A stretch of 64,000 nt of DNA from Terriglobia bacterium (GCA_036496425.1 DASXLG010000367.1:20935-84934), one strand, 5' to 3'; shown: positions 1-8,824, numbered from the stretch's first letter. Made by a program: numbers and translations. Notes: generated by a model from the letters alone, not told the origin.

Positions 1-973
1 CCATCGTCCGGATGTTGTTTCCGTAGTCGAAGGTGACGGCTCCTTGCTTCTGCATGTCGAGCATCGCCTGGACGTGAATCGCCATCGACTCGATCGCCCG
101 CGCGGTGTAGGCCTTGGGATCGGATTCACGAAGCTTGCCGGCGTCATCAAGTGTCAGTCCTCGCGGGATGTATCCGTTGAGCGGATCGTGCGCGCTCGTC
201 TGATCGGTCAGCACGTCCGGTATGCCGCCCCGCCGCACCATTTCCGGAAGGACGTCGGCGCAGTTGCCCACGAGTCCGACCGAGAGTGCTTTTTTCGCGT
301 CGCGCGCGGCCGTCACGAGCTTCCATGCTTCGTTGAGGGAATCGGTCCAGGTGTCGAGGTATCCGGTATCGATGCGCCGCTGCACGCGCGCGGGATCCAC
401 CTCGACCGCCAGAACGGCCGCGCCATTCATCGTTCCTGCAAGCGGCTGCGCTCCGCCCATTCCGCCAAGGCCGCCGGTCAGGAGGATCTTTCCCTCCAGG
501 GAACCGTTGAAGTGTTGGCGCGCCGCCGCCGCAAATGTTTCATACGTTCCTTGAACGATTCCCTGAGTGCCGATATAGATCCAGCTGCCCGCCGTCATCT
601 GTCCGTACATCGTGAGTTGCAACGCTTCCAGGCGATTGAATTCATCGCGAGTCGCCCAGTGCGGCACGAGATTGGCGTTTGCGATCAACACCCGTGGCGA
701 ATGCGGAAAGGTGCGAAACACCCCGACCGGTTTTCCGGATTGAATGAGAAGGGTTTCGTCGTTTTCCAGAGCGCGGAGCGCGCGCACAATCGCGTGATAG
801 GCATCCCAGCTGCGCGCCGCCCGGCCGGATCCGCCGTAGACGATGAGTTTCCTCGGATTTTCAGCGACGTCCTCATCGAGGTTGTTCATCAGCATGCGCA
901 TTGCGGCTTCCTGATGCCAGCCCTTGCAGCAGATGGCCGTACCGCGGGGGGCCCGTACCGGCGTGTAGTTCAT
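1..973 (-). CDS. hutU: Urocanate hydratase, C-terminus cut by window edge
   Basis: Second enzyme of histidine degradation: NAD-dependent cytoplasmic hydration of urocanate to imidazolonepropionate. The visible 324 residues begin [20 protein letters not shown] and contain [17 protein letters not shown] (about residue 46), the [18 protein letters not shown] segment (about 122) and the glycine-rich [15 protein letters not shown] (about 168), all diagnostic of HutU. The family is about 555 residues long, so roughly 40% is missing beyond position 1. The start codon overlaps the hutH stop in an ATGA arrangement (973/970), so the two genes are translationally coupled in one operon. Identification is very secure; only completeness cannot be judged. 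Confidence 0.97.
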   Translation of the reverse strand, partial: MNYTPVRAPRGTAICCKGWHQEAAMRMLMNNLDEDVAENPRKLIVYGGSGRAARSWDAYHAIVRALRALENDETLLIQSGKPVGVFRTFPHSPRVLIANANLVPHWATRDEFNRLEALQLTMYGQMTAGSWIYIGTQGIVQGTYETFAAAARQHFNGSLEGKILLTGGLGGMGGAQPLAGTMNGAAVLAVEVDPARVQRRIDTGYLDTWTDSLNEAWKLVTAARDAKKALSVGLVGNCADVLPEMVRRGGIPDVLTDQTSAHDPLNGYIPRGLTLDDAGKLRESDPKAYTARAIESMAIHVQAMLDMQKQGAVTFDYGNNIRTM

Positions 974-2487
974 GATGGATCCTCGGCGAGCCGGATGAAG
1001 TCCGGTTCATTCATGATGCGAATCATGCGTTCAATATCGGTAGAGAGAACACGATCGAGGGCAACGTGCGGAATGTTTTTGCGGATGTGCGAGTGTGTTG
1101 CCTCGATCGAGGCGCTGGATTTCAAGGGCCGCAGATAGTCGATGCCTTGAGCGGCGCACAGAAACTCGATTGCCAGAATCCGCTCCACATTCGTAACAAC
1201 CTGTTTCAGCTTGAGCGCCGCGCCCATGGCCATCGGCACGTGGTCTTCTTTGTTGCCGGAAGTGGGAATCGAATCCACGGACGCCGGATGCGACAGCACT
1301 TTGTTCTCACTGGCAAGCGCGGCGGCGGCGACCTGGGCGATCATGAATCCGGAATTCAATCCCGGCTGATCGGCCAGAAACGGCGGCAGGTCTCCGTATT
1401 CTGGATTCAGCAGACGTTCGATGCGCCGCTCCGAGATGTTGGCGAGAACAGACAGCGATATCGCCAGGAAGTCGAACGCCAGCCCCAGGTACTGGCCATG
1501 AAAATTGCCGCCGGAAAGAACCTCGCTGGTATCGGCAAAGACCAGGGGATTGTCCGTTGCGCTGTTGATTTCGATGGCCGCCGTCTTCCGCACGTTTTCC
1601 AGACACTCGCGCACGGGTCCGTGAACCTGGGGCATGCACCGGAGGCTGTAGGCATCCTGAACACGGCCGCAATCGAGGTGCGACTCGCGGATCTCGCTGC
1701 CCCGGAGAAAGCGTGACAGCCTCTCCGCCACCTGAAGCTGCCCGGGATGCGGCCGCGCCTGATGGATTCTCGCGTCGAAAGCGACTGGAGAGCCTTTCAA
1801 TGCTTCGAGCGACATCGCTCCGGCCAGATCGGCCAGATCCGCAAGTTGCGTGGCTTTCATCGAACTGATGATGCCGGTTGCCAGAGTAACTTGCGTCCCA
1901 TTTAGCAGAGCCAGGCCTTCCTTCGCCTCCAGGTCCAGAGGCGCGATTCCTATGCCTTCGAACGCTTCGCGTCCGGTGATCCTCGTCGAGGCGCTGAAGA
2001 CCTCACCCTCGCCGATCAGGACGAGCGCGAGGTGAGCCAGCGGCGCAAGATCGCCGCTGGCGCCGACGCTGCCGCGGCAGGGAATCACCGGGTACACGTG
2101 ATGGTTCAACAGATCGCAGAGCCGCTCGGCCACCACCGGCCGCGCTCCGGAGAGACCCTTGGCCAGGACATTTGCGCGCAGCAGCATCAATGCGCGGACT
2201 TCGATTTCGCTGAAAGGCTCGCCCACTCCGCAGGCGTGGCTGCGGACCAGATTGTGCTGCAGTGGAGTGATCTGGTCGCGGCCGATATGAACGTCCGAAA
2301 GCTTGCCGAAGCCGGTCGAAACGCCGTAAACCACGCGGTCGTCGCGGACGATCGTTTCGATGACGGCGAGGGAGCGCGACATCTTTCCGGCGGCGTCCGG
2401 ATGCAGCGCCACGCGGCGCCGCTCCATCGCGACCTCCAAAACGTTTTCGATTGTCAGAATCTCGCCGTCAATCAACAGCGGAACCAT
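970..2487 (-). CDS. hutH: Histidine ammonia-lyase
   Basis: First step of histidine catabolism: deamination of L-histidine to trans-urocanate in the cytoplasm. The protein has 505 residues, the normal length. It carries the Ala-Ser-Gly triad (143-145, in [16 protein letters not shown]) that cyclises to the MIO cofactor, the YGVSTGFG segment (54-61), and the late SATDNPLVF and [11 protein letters not shown] signatures. It is first in a minus-strand operon with hutU (4-bp overlap). The start ATG leaves only about 64 bp to the divergent amidohydrolase start, so both promoters must lie in that short gap. No operator is recognisable there. Confidence 0.97.
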   Translation of the reverse strand: MVPLLIDGEILTIENVLEVAMERRRVALHPDAAGKMSRSLAVIETIVRDDRVVYGVSTGFGKLSDVHIGRDQITPLQHNLVRSHACGVGEPFSEIEVRALMLLRANVLAKGLSGARPVVAERLCDLLNHHVYPVIPCRGSVGASGDLAPLAHLALVLIGEGEVFSASTRITGREAFEGIGIAPLDLEAKEGLALLNGTQVTLATGIISSMKATQLADLADLAGAMSLEALKGSPVAFDARIHQARPHPGQLQVAERLSRFLRGSEIRESHLDCGRVQDAYSLRCMPQVHGPVRECLENVRKTAAIEINSATDNPLVFADTSEVLSGGNFHGQYLGLAFDFLAISLSVLANISERRIERLLNPEYGDLPPFLADQPGLNSGFMIAQVAAAALASENKVLSHPASVDSIPTSGNKEDHVPMAMGAALKLKQVVTNVERILAIEFLCAAQGIDYLRPLKSSASIEATHSHIRKNIPHVALDRVLSTDIERMIRIMNEPDFIRLAEDPS

Positions 2488-2551
2488 ATAAAAGAATCAT
2501 AGCCGCGATGACCCCGATTGTGTTTAGCTACGCTACCGAAAAGGAGAAGAC

Positions 2552-4180
2552 GTGGGTAAAAGACTCTCTCGCAGAACATTCCTGGGCAGCGCGGCTGCCG
2601 CCGCGATCGGTTTCGGAACACCGCTGGGTTCCCTGAGTGGTTACGCGCAAGCCGCGCAGGTTGCGGATGATGGCCGCGATCTCGCGCTCATCAACGGTAA
2701 AATTCATACGATGGACGGGAGCAACCGCGTCGTGTCTCAGTTGCTGATCCGGAACGGCCGCTTCGCCGCCGTCGGCAACAATGTTTCCCGTACAGGCAAT
2801 GTCCGAACCGTCAACCTGATGGGAAAAACCGTCATTCCCGGCATCATCGATGCGCATAACCATATCGTTCTTGTCGGCAACAGACCCGGATGGCACACGC
2901 CGCTGGAGCACGTCTTCACGATCCCCGACGCAGTGACGGCTCTCAAAGCGCGCAGCATGGAAGTTCCAGCCGGCGAATTCATCACCACCGTGGGTCCGAT
3001 CGCCGCAATGCAGTTCGAAGAAAAACGCCTGCCGAACTTGACGGAACTCGACGCGGTGAACCGGCCGGTCTTCATCATCGCGGCCCAAGGCGGCACACGC
3101 ACGAATACACAGGGGAAGATCTGGTTCGAGGCGAAAGGAATCACCGTTGGAGCGGATGGCGTTCTTGCGGGCAATCAGTCGGGCCTCGCGCTTCAAACCT
3201 TGCGGAAAGAGTTGCTGACTCCGGAGACCCGAAAACGAAGTGCTTTCGGAGCACTTCAGTATTACGCGTCGCTCGGCATTACGACCATTCGCGATGCGGG
3301 CGCGTTCCATAAAGACGAACCGTCGACCGGCGTTGCCGACGAAAACACCTACACGATGCACAACCCGTTTCTGGCGCTCCACAGTGAAGGGAGGATGCCA
3401 ACCCGGCTGCGAATTGATTTTCTCCACCAGGACCCGCCGAACGCCAATCCGCCATTGCCAACGTTGTCCCAACGGCTGAAGAACTCATTTCCATTCTTCG
3501 GCGATGAGTGGCTCAAGACCGGCGGCATCGGAGAGTTCACCGGAGGCGGCGTCGACGGATTACGCGCGATCGCGAAGGCGGGATGGCGCGCCGAAGACCA
3601 CGCCCTGAATCTCGCGATGGTTACGAACGAGATTAAAGACCGCGAGACCGTGAACGCGGAGATCCCGATTACCAACCTTCGATGGATCGTTTCCCACATT
3701 CCCGAGTTTCCCATCGATCTGGCAAATCGAGCCAACGCCATGGGAATGGGCGTTCTGGTCGGATGGGGACCGCTGCGCACTCTTCCCCGGAATGCCGCGG
3801 CCGGCATCAGCCTCGGGCCGCCGTACCGGATGCTGATGAATCACCCGATTCACAAGGGCTATCACTCGGATGGAGGCGATATCACCATCATCAACCCCTG
3901 GGTGAATTTCTATACGATCACAACCGGCAAGAACCTCGCAGGAGACCAGATTCTCGGCGACCAGAAGCTGACCCGGCAGGAAACCATGTGGCTCGCCACC
4001 ACCGCCAACAAATGGTTCATCCGGGAAGACGATATCGGTTCGATCGAGGCGGGAAATCGCGCGGATCTGGCGGTCCTGGACCGGGATTATTTCACCGTGC
4101 CGGATGAAGATCTCAAGCGCACGAAGTCGCTGCTGACTGTCGTTGGCGGCAAAGTCGTCCACAATGTGGGAGTTGTGTGA
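2552..4180 (+). CDS. Tat-exported amidohydrolase (amidohydrolase 3 family)
   Basis: Metal-dependent hydrolase of unknown substrate. The GTG start at 2552 is fixed by a strong ribosome-binding site (AAGGAGAAG, 2541-2549). The N-terminus carries a twin-arginine signal (SRRTFLG at residues 6-12, then an Ala-rich h-region and a probable cleavage after GYAQA), so the enzyme is exported folded. The metal-binding strand PGIIDAHNHI has the HxH pair at 102/104, and the C-terminus has the IEAGNRADLAVLDRDYF signature of amidohydrolase 3 enzymes. It is divergent from hutHU. A link to histidine breakdown is conceivable, but the protein does not look like imidazolonepropionase (HutI), and export argues against it. 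Confidence 0.85.
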   Translation: MGKRLSRRTFLGSAAAAAIGFGTPLGSLSGYAQAAQVADDGRDLALINGKIHTMDGSNRVVSQLLIRNGRFAAVGNNVSRTGNVRTVNLMGKTVIPGIIDAHNHIVLVGNRPGWHTPLEHVFTIPDAVTALKARSMEVPAGEFITTVGPIAAMQFEEKRLPNLTELDAVNRPVFIIAAQGGTRTNTQGKIWFEAKGITVGADGVLAGNQSGLALQTLRKELLTPETRKRSAFGALQYYASLGITTIRDAGAFHKDEPSTGVADENTYTMHNPFLALHSEGRMPTRLRIDFLHQDPPNANPPLPTLSQRLKNSFPFFGDEWLKTGGIGEFTGGGVDGLRAIAKAGWRAEDHALNLAMVTNEIKDRETVNAEIPITNLRWIVSHIPEFPIDLANRANAMGMGVLVGWGPLRTLPRNAAAGISLGPPYRMLMNHPIHKGYHSDGGDITIINPWVNFYTITTGKNLAGDQILGDQKLTRQETMWLATTANKWFIREDDIGSIEAGNRADLAVLDRDYFTVPDEDLKRTKSLLTVVGGKVVHNVGVV

Positions 4181-4238
4181 TCTTCGTGGCGTGAAAATCC
4201 ATTATCGGCGATGGTCCTGCAGCAAGTGACCCATCTTC

Positions 4239-4310
4239 GGAACCACAAGAAGCACAAAATGCGAAGGAACGTCGCGTCTCTCTTGTGCATTTTGTGCTTC
4301 TTGTGGTTCC
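4239..4310. repeat. Long palindrome of 9-nt CTTGTG-type words (copy 1)
   Basis: Perfect 23-bp inverted repeat (4239-4261 against 4288-4310) with a 26-nt loop. The right arm reads as phased 9-nt words of the form TTTGTGCTT/CTTGTGGTT. It sits between the stop of the amidohydrolase and the TIGR03435 gene, where it could end transcription. Related copies occur at 17.8, 27.7, 37.2, 40.2, 49.5 and 52.9 kb. Confidence 0.9.
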
Positions 4311-4402
4311 TTCCTCTTATTTTGTGCAAAGGCTAACCCACCACCAATCCGTTAGGATCGGCGCGAAATCCGCCGTACCATTCATTATCAGGATCTTGCC
4401 GC

Positions 4403-5308
4403 ATGACTCTAAAGCTGAGCTTCGAAAAAGAGACGGCGTTGGCGATCGCCCGAATCCTGGCTGTCGCGATTCCGGTTATCCTTGGCGTTACGGCCGCGCC
4501 CGTGCTTCGTGCTCAGTCTGCCGAAAAATTCGAAGTCGCTTCGGTCAGGCGTGTGGAGATCCCGGCTACCGACAGGGGTGTCCCAGTGTTTCTCCCCACG
4601 GGTGGCATAGGCACCTCGGACCCGGGCCGCATTACCTACCACGCTACCTGGCTTATTCCATTGATCGCAGAAGCCTTTGGCGTTCGATCGGACCAGGTTA
4701 CCGGACCAGCGTGGCTCACCAGAGAACGCTACGACATTGTCGCCAATATTCCCATGGCCGCCACAAAAGACCAGTTCAACCTCATGCTGGGGAATTTGCT
4801 CATCGATCGCTTCCGTCTCCGTTTCCATATGGACTCGACGATTCGCCCGATCTATATGTTGCGCGTAGGAAAGAACGGGCCGAAAGTCAAACAGATCAAG
4901 CACAGCGCTGACGACCCAACGGCAGCACCCGGTCGAATCGGAGCGCTCGACCCGCAGGGCTGTCCGGTCCTGCCGCCGGCCCGTCAGGGCATCGTCGGCC
5001 TGGGAACCGGTCCCGGCGAAATGTGTTGGACGGGGCAAGCCGTCCCAATGGCAGACATTGTGAGATTTATCGAGGGCGAGGGCGCCGGCAGGCCCATCGT
5101 GGATGAAACCGGCCTCACGGGCCGCTACGATTTCAAGATTCACCTCCAGACGGTCAACCGCGCCCCTACCCCCGGAGCCGCGCCGGATCCCGCTCCAACC
5201 GTCTTCAACTCTGTTGAGGAACAGCTCGGCTTGAAACTGGAGTCCGCTACCCATTCCTTCCCTCAACTCATCATTGATTCCATAGAACGCGAGCCGACAG
5301 AAAACTGA
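4403..5308 (+). CDS. TIGR03435 family secreted protein
   Basis: A 301-residue protein of the TIGR03435 family (DUF3738), a large paralogous family expanded in soil Acidobacteriota with no established biochemical function. An N-terminal hydrophobic segment (about residues 15-35, ending APVLRAQ) is a signal peptide or anchor. Typical landmarks follow: FEVASVR near residue 42, the AFGVRSDQVTGPAWL and RYDIVANIP block, LLIDRFRLRFH, and DETGLTGRYDFKI near the C-terminus. Members often neighbour or are fused to M56 peptidases, as here where a broken M56 gene lies 0.5 kb downstream on the other strand. It appears intact. An AGGA lies upstream of the ATG. Confidence 0.85.
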   Translation: MTLKLSFEKETALAIARILAVAIPVILGVTAAPVLRAQSAEKFEVASVRRVEIPATDRGVPVFLPTGGIGTSDPGRITYHATWLIPLIAEAFGVRSDQVTGPAWLTRERYDIVANIPMAATKDQFNLMLGNLLIDRFRLRFHMDSTIRPIYMLRVGKNGPKVKQIKHSADDPTAAPGRIGALDPQGCPVLPPARQGIVGLGTGPGEMCWTGQAVPMADIVRFIEGEGAGRPIVDETGLTGRYDFKIHLQTVNRAPTPGAAPDPAPTVFNSVEEQLGLKLESATHSFPQLIIDSIEREPTEN

Positions 5309-5408
5309 TATGCGAGCAGGTAGTAAAGATTTTTTGATTTTTTTCAAAATCCGTAAGTGATTGTTAAATATATCTGACGAGGCGACTTTGGAAGTTAGAG
5401 GGGGGACA

Positions 5409-5806
5409 ATTGTCGTGCCGCGACAATCTCCTGGGACGGGTCCAAGCACATTGTCGTGCCGCGACAATCTCCTGGGACGGGTCCAAGCACACTGTCGTGC
5501 CGCGACAATCTCCTGGGACGGGTCCAAGCACATTGTCGTGCCGCGACAATCTCCTGGGACGGGTCCAAGCACATTGTCGTGCCGCGACAATCTCCTGGGA
5601 CGGGTCCAAGCACACTGTCGTCTCACGACAATCTCCTGGGACAGGTCCAAGCACATTGTCGTGCCGCGACAATCTCCTGGGACGGGTCCAAGCACACTGT
5701 CGTGCCGCGACAATCTCCTGGGACGGGTCCAAGCACACTGTCGTCTCACGACAATCTCCTGAGACAGGTCCAAGCACATTGTCGTCTCGCGACAATCTCC
5801 TGAATC
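5409..5806. repeat. 41-bp tandem hairpin array, 9.7 units
   Basis: Units start at 5409, 5450, 5491, 5532, 5573, 5614, 5655, 5696, 5737 and 5778, an exact 41-bp period, with the last unit truncated. Each unit contains a dyad of the form ATTGTCGTgccGCGACAAT followed by a 22-bp linker that holds a second small dyad (GGACNGGTCC). There are no unique spacers, so this is not CRISPR. A 41-bp period shifts frame at each unit, so it is not coding either. Variation is confined to the loop, one stem base (ATT or ACT) and the linker (GACGGG or GACAGG). Confidence 0.97.
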
Positions 5807-5812
5807 TTCTAA

Positions 5813-5863
5813 AAACGGGGACAGAGAGCAATTTCAGAGGGAAATTACTCACTGTCCCCGTTT
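5813..5863. repeat. REP-like palindrome, copy 1
   Basis: Inverted repeat with perfect 12-bp outer arms AAACGGGGACAG (5813-5824) and CTGTCCCCGTTT (5852-5863). The arms continue inward with imperfect GAG.AATTTC complementarity around a short loop. It begins 7 bp after the tandem array. The stop codon of the minus-strand M56 gene (5849-5851) lies inside it. A second, half-complete copy is at 8814-8844. It resembles palindromes mobilised by REP-associated tyrosine transposases, but no such transposase is in the window. Confidence 0.85.
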
Positions 5864-7416
5864 CCCGGTTCTCTCGGTGGTTTTCTCGTCCTCTTGAATG
5901 TTGATCGTCAGGTTGACGGCTTTCTTCTTCTCGTCCAAATCCTGAATGGGGACCGCCACAAAGTTGAAGAACCCGCGGCTACCGTACATCTTGATTAGTT
6001 TGTCGAAATTGTTCCTCAACATCGTCTCGTTGTAGACCTGGCCGGGAACCAGGCCGAGTACACGTCGGACTTCGTCGGCTGTGAACTGTTTGTTTCCCGG
6101 TTTCCCGTTACTTTGACATCGCCGATCCGATACTGATCGTTCTCTTCGATCTTGATCGTGATGAAATATTGATTCTCCAACCTCCGGCCGACCTGGACTC
6201 TTTTTACTTCGACAACCGGATCGGGGAGGTTGACGCGGATGTAACCGTGGTCGGCGTAGAGTATCTTTATCCTGGTCACATCATCCTGCAGCTTCAAATC
6301 AGGGGTATCTTTTCCCACCAGCACACTGGAATTGCTCCCTTCCTTGATCAGTTTCATCGCGCCTTTGATCTGGGCAGCAGTGAAGACATGATTCCCCTGG
6401 ATATTGATCTTTTGGATTTTGACCTTGGGGGTAACCGTTACCGGTGTCTGTGAGACGTTCTGTGGATATGCAGCCGCTGCCACGTATACGAGAGGCGTTC
6501 CCAATGCCAGAATCGCTATGATGCTGAAGAGAGTGACTCCGCGCGAACATTTCGTTCCATCCAGAATGCGTTGGATGCGATCCTTCTGCCGGCCGTATCG
6601 CGCCATCGGAACGCCCTGTAAGCCGGCTCTGCGCACTCCCCGCTGCATGAAGTCCAGCAACATTTCAGCGTACGCGGCGCGCTCAGGCATTGCAGCGATG
6701 GCCGCATCGTCGCTCGCTTCTTCTGCCACCTGTACGATACGCCGGTGAAGGAGCCAGCTCAGGGGGTCGTGCCACAGCAGAGCCCGATGAATCGCCGAGA
6801 CGAACTGTACTGCCGGATCGCGGCGACGGACGTGGGAGCACTCATGCGCCAGTACGGCATTGACCTTTGCGGCGTCCCATTGACGCCAATCGCAAGGAAG
6901 CACGACTGCGGGCCGCGAGATCCCGAGTGTCACTGGAGCAGTAATGTCTTCTGATTCACGAACCTCAATTCCTTCCAGCGCACGATCGGTTGCGCGGCTG
7001 TTGCGCAGCAAGTGGATACTGATCGCTATACCTACGCCCAGCCGCAGCATGAGCACCAAAACGCCAACGACGTATATCAACAGAGCCGCGCGACCCCAGT
7101 TAAGGCGCCCGAATATGCCCCAATTGCGCTGATCCATCCCCATGTCCGCCTGAGGACCTGCAAGCGATGCCACTGCCGGACCATCCTGAAGGGCGACCGG
7201 TTTTTCAAAACGAGTTGTCATCGACGTCGCGAAGGGAATGCCCGGCAGCACTGCGCCGAGCAGCGGAATTGCCAGCGATGCGCTCAGTATTACTGTCCAG
7301 GCGGCCCAGCGGATCGCGGGGTCCTTTACTCGCGCCGCCAGAAGCAACAGTGCCCCACTCAGGATCAGAATCGAGGAACGTAACGGCCATTCCACTAAAA
7401 AGCTCATGGCTGTCAT
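5849..7416 (-). pseudogene. M56 (BlaR1-type) peptidase fused to BamA-like POTRA repeats, frameshifted
   Basis: The N-terminal half (residues 1-320) is an M56 membrane metallopeptidase: four membrane segments and the zinc motif HECSH (191-195), followed by a conserved Asp-containing helix and a last membrane segment near 300-320. From about residue 335 the protein is homologous to POTRA domains of BamA-type outer-membrane assembly factors (KINIQGNHVFTAAQIKGAM, ITIKIEENDQYRIGDVKVTGN). An 8-bp tandem duplication of GTTTCCCG (6092-6107) shifts the frame, giving a premature stop at 6016. Downstream, the restored frame continues as a good second POTRA (FTADEVRRVLGLVPGQVYNE, GSRGFFNFVAVP) to a TGA at 5849-5851 inside a REP-like palindrome. 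The ATG at 7416 overlaps the stop of a blaI remnant (ATGA). Confidence 0.8.
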
Positions 7417-7565
7417 ATTTTCTTTTCCTTTCGCGAGGCAATCTTCGCCGCCAGTCGTTGCAACTGTTTCGGCTCCAGCAGTTGGTTATCCACCAATCCG
7501 ACCAGCAACTCTTCCACGGATCCGGCCGACCGCCTGATCGCCGCCGCGGCCGACCGCCACAACAT
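7413..7565 (-). pseudogene. BlaI/MecI-type repressor remnant (C-terminal 40-50 residues)
   Basis: The frame ending at 7413 encodes GSVEELLVGLVDNQLLEPKQ followed by a Lys/Arg-rich tail. This matches the C-terminal dimerisation end of BlaI/MecI repressors. Its stop overlaps the M56 start (ATGA), as in blaI-blaR1 operons. The winged-helix DNA-binding domain that should precede it is absent: upstream sequence to the HEPN gene (7566-7763) has no BlaI-like frame. So the repressor has been deleted from its 5' side. An ATG at 7565 could start a 50-residue peptide, but I see no reason to believe it is made. Confidence 0.6.
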
Positions 7566-7763
7566 TGAGCTTTGGCAAAGCTGAAAGGTTTTCCGTAACG
7601 GTACTTTCGGGCGCTGCCGCTTTGACCGGCGCCTGAACGATCTATCGCCCGGTGCGGGTACAGGGCCGGCTCCTGCGAAGCGCCGGGAAAGGCTCGGTCA
7701 GATGCAGGCCGTAACCGAGGCACGCGAATGTCATGATGAACATACTGTGTGATATCGAGGTAA

Positions 7764-8144
7764 CTACGGCCGTTGAAGTCGAGCCAGAAGGGATTGCAAT
7801 GCCGACAGGTGGCTATCACGCACGCGAACAGAAATCTCGTTGGCTTCGGACTCGTCGTAGACGTGTGTCGAGGTGTTCCGGTCCTCCAGCATCTTGAGAA
7901 ACCCGGATTCGCTGACGGTCTCGATCAGTCCCTGCTTGAACGCAGCCTTCAGAACGCCCTTGGGTGACGAGACAACAATCCCCTCGTTTTCTGCGAGGTA
8001 CACCCGCAGCGCTTTCCATGCCAGCTCAAAGGTGAATTCAAAGCGTTGAAGGATGGCGTCCGACCGGATTGGCGACTCGGGCGCGTTGATGGCTTCGCCG
8101 AGACGCCCGGCCGCTTTGGAGAACTTCGATATTGCGAGATCAGA
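7764..8144 (-). CDS. HEPN-type nucleotidyltransferase substrate-binding protein (HI0074 family)
   Basis: Helical HEPN partner of the MNT nucleotidyltransferase encoded just upstream; such pairs behave as HEPN/MNT toxin-antitoxin modules. Visible landmarks are FSKAAGRLGEAI, RFEFTFELAWKALRVYL, the SSPKGVLKAAFKQGLI block and the family signature MLEDRNTSTHVYDE (here the R-x4-6-H HEPN motif is RNTSTH). The domain is complete from about 8144, but the frame has no ATG, GTG or TTG before an internal GTG at 8003, which would remove the first helices. A GGGAAAGG sequence lies about 7 nt upstream of an ACG codon at 8156, which could serve as a rare start coupled to the MNT stop. Otherwise the gene has lost its start. 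Confidence 0.75.
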   Translation of the reverse strand, partial: SDLAISKFSKAAGRLGEAINAPESPIRSDAILQRFEFTFELAWKALRVYLAENEGIVVSSPKGVLKAAFKQGLIETVSESGFLKMLEDRNTSTHVYDESEANEISVRVRDSHLSALQSLLARLQRP

Positions 8145-8454
8145 CTTTTCGCTCGTAAACGACCTTTCCCGTATTCAGGATGAGATTCCGTAAGCCGGGT
8201 TCGACGTCCGGCAAGTAAACGATATCGACGCTGTAAAGACCCACAGAATCATTGACCGCTTCGCGGATACGGTATGCCTTGTCGGGCGGCTTGGGCGCGT
8301 CGACAGCAAGATCGAAATCCGAGCCCGGCCTATGCGTGCCCTCAGCCCGCGATCCGAACAGGAGGATCCGCCGCGGATCGATTTCGTGTTTCAGTATCGA
8401 TACAGCAATCTGCAGCACTTCGTCTTCTCTCTCGGACATCTCAACGGCAGGCAT
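8140..8454 (-). CDS. MNT-domain minimal nucleotidyltransferase (MntA-type antitoxin)
   Basis: A small nucleotidyltransferase of about 104 residues with the catalytic signature LFGSRAEGTHRPGSDFDLAV (GSx9-10DxD with both aspartates present) and a third acidic position in VDIVYLPD. MntA enzymes AMPylate the paired HEPN toxin to silence it. The start is placed at ATG 8454 because GGAGAAG lies 7 nt upstream; a TTG at 8472 in the same frame is less likely. The reading frame ends within the beginning of the HEPN frame, consistent with translational coupling. Confidence 0.82.
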   Translation of the reverse strand: MPAVEMSEREDEVLQIAVSILKHEIDPRRILLFGSRAEGTHRPGSDFDLAVDAPKPPDKAYRIREAVNDSVGLYSVDIVYLPDVEPGLRNLILNTGKVVYERKV

Positions 8455-8601
8455 GACGGGTCTTCTCCGCAATCCATCTACAGTCTGGCTCAGCCCTGAA
8501 CCTCAGGCAAGCGGACTTTCGGGAAATACAACGCAATCCCTGATATTTTTGACTACGGGAAAGGGCGGTGGCAATTACTACGCTACCCATGGAAAAGCGA
8601 A

Positions 8602-8824
8602 ATGCCGATTGATTTGGACGCTGACCTTCTTCGCAGGGTCCAAAAGATTCTCAAGGAATATGCGCCGGCCTGTGAATATGGGCTTTCGTTCGCGAGTTCG
8701 AAAAAGCTCGAAACCATTCGCGGACCTCGATCTTGCAATCATTTCTCCGGAGGGAATGCCGCCCCGGCAACTTGCCGTACTGAGCATGGCGAGGCGGTTT
8801 TTTCGGGAAATGGGGGGACAGTGA
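8602..8824 (+). pseudogene. Second nucleotidyltransferase-domain gene, broken
   Basis: Starts as an MNT-like protein (MPIDLDADLLRRVQKILKEY). After residue 26 the family pattern continues only in another frame: the GSRVRKSSKPFADLDLAII block with its DxD is read after two single-base losses, near 8675 (expected CEVWAF, now CEYG) and near 8688 (TTCGGT reduced to TTCGT). The frame then ends at a TGA that belongs to the REP-like element at 8814, about 40 residues before the normal C-terminus. It is therefore both frameshifted and truncated. It lies convergent-side-out from the intact MNT/HEPN pair on the opposite strand. Confidence 0.7.

Noticed and set aside
44..1138. 364-codon plus-strand frame opposite hutU/hutH
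   Set aside because: The minus strand encodes unmistakable HutU and HutH; the plus-strand frame has no family features.
5409..5806. CRISPR array
   Set aside because: Units are contiguous 41-bp repeats without unique spacers, and no cas gene is in the window.
5361..5904. Long repetitive open reading frames on both strands across the tandem array
   Set aside because: The 41-bp unit lacks stops in several frames, so open frames are a composition effect; there is no ribosome-binding site, and any peptide would switch frame every unit.
7205..7819. 204-codon minus-strand frame beginning MIATCRHCNPFW, with a CxxC
   Set aside because: Its start overlaps the HEPN gene out of frame and its end overlaps the M56 gene; no coherent domain; CxxC is coincidental.
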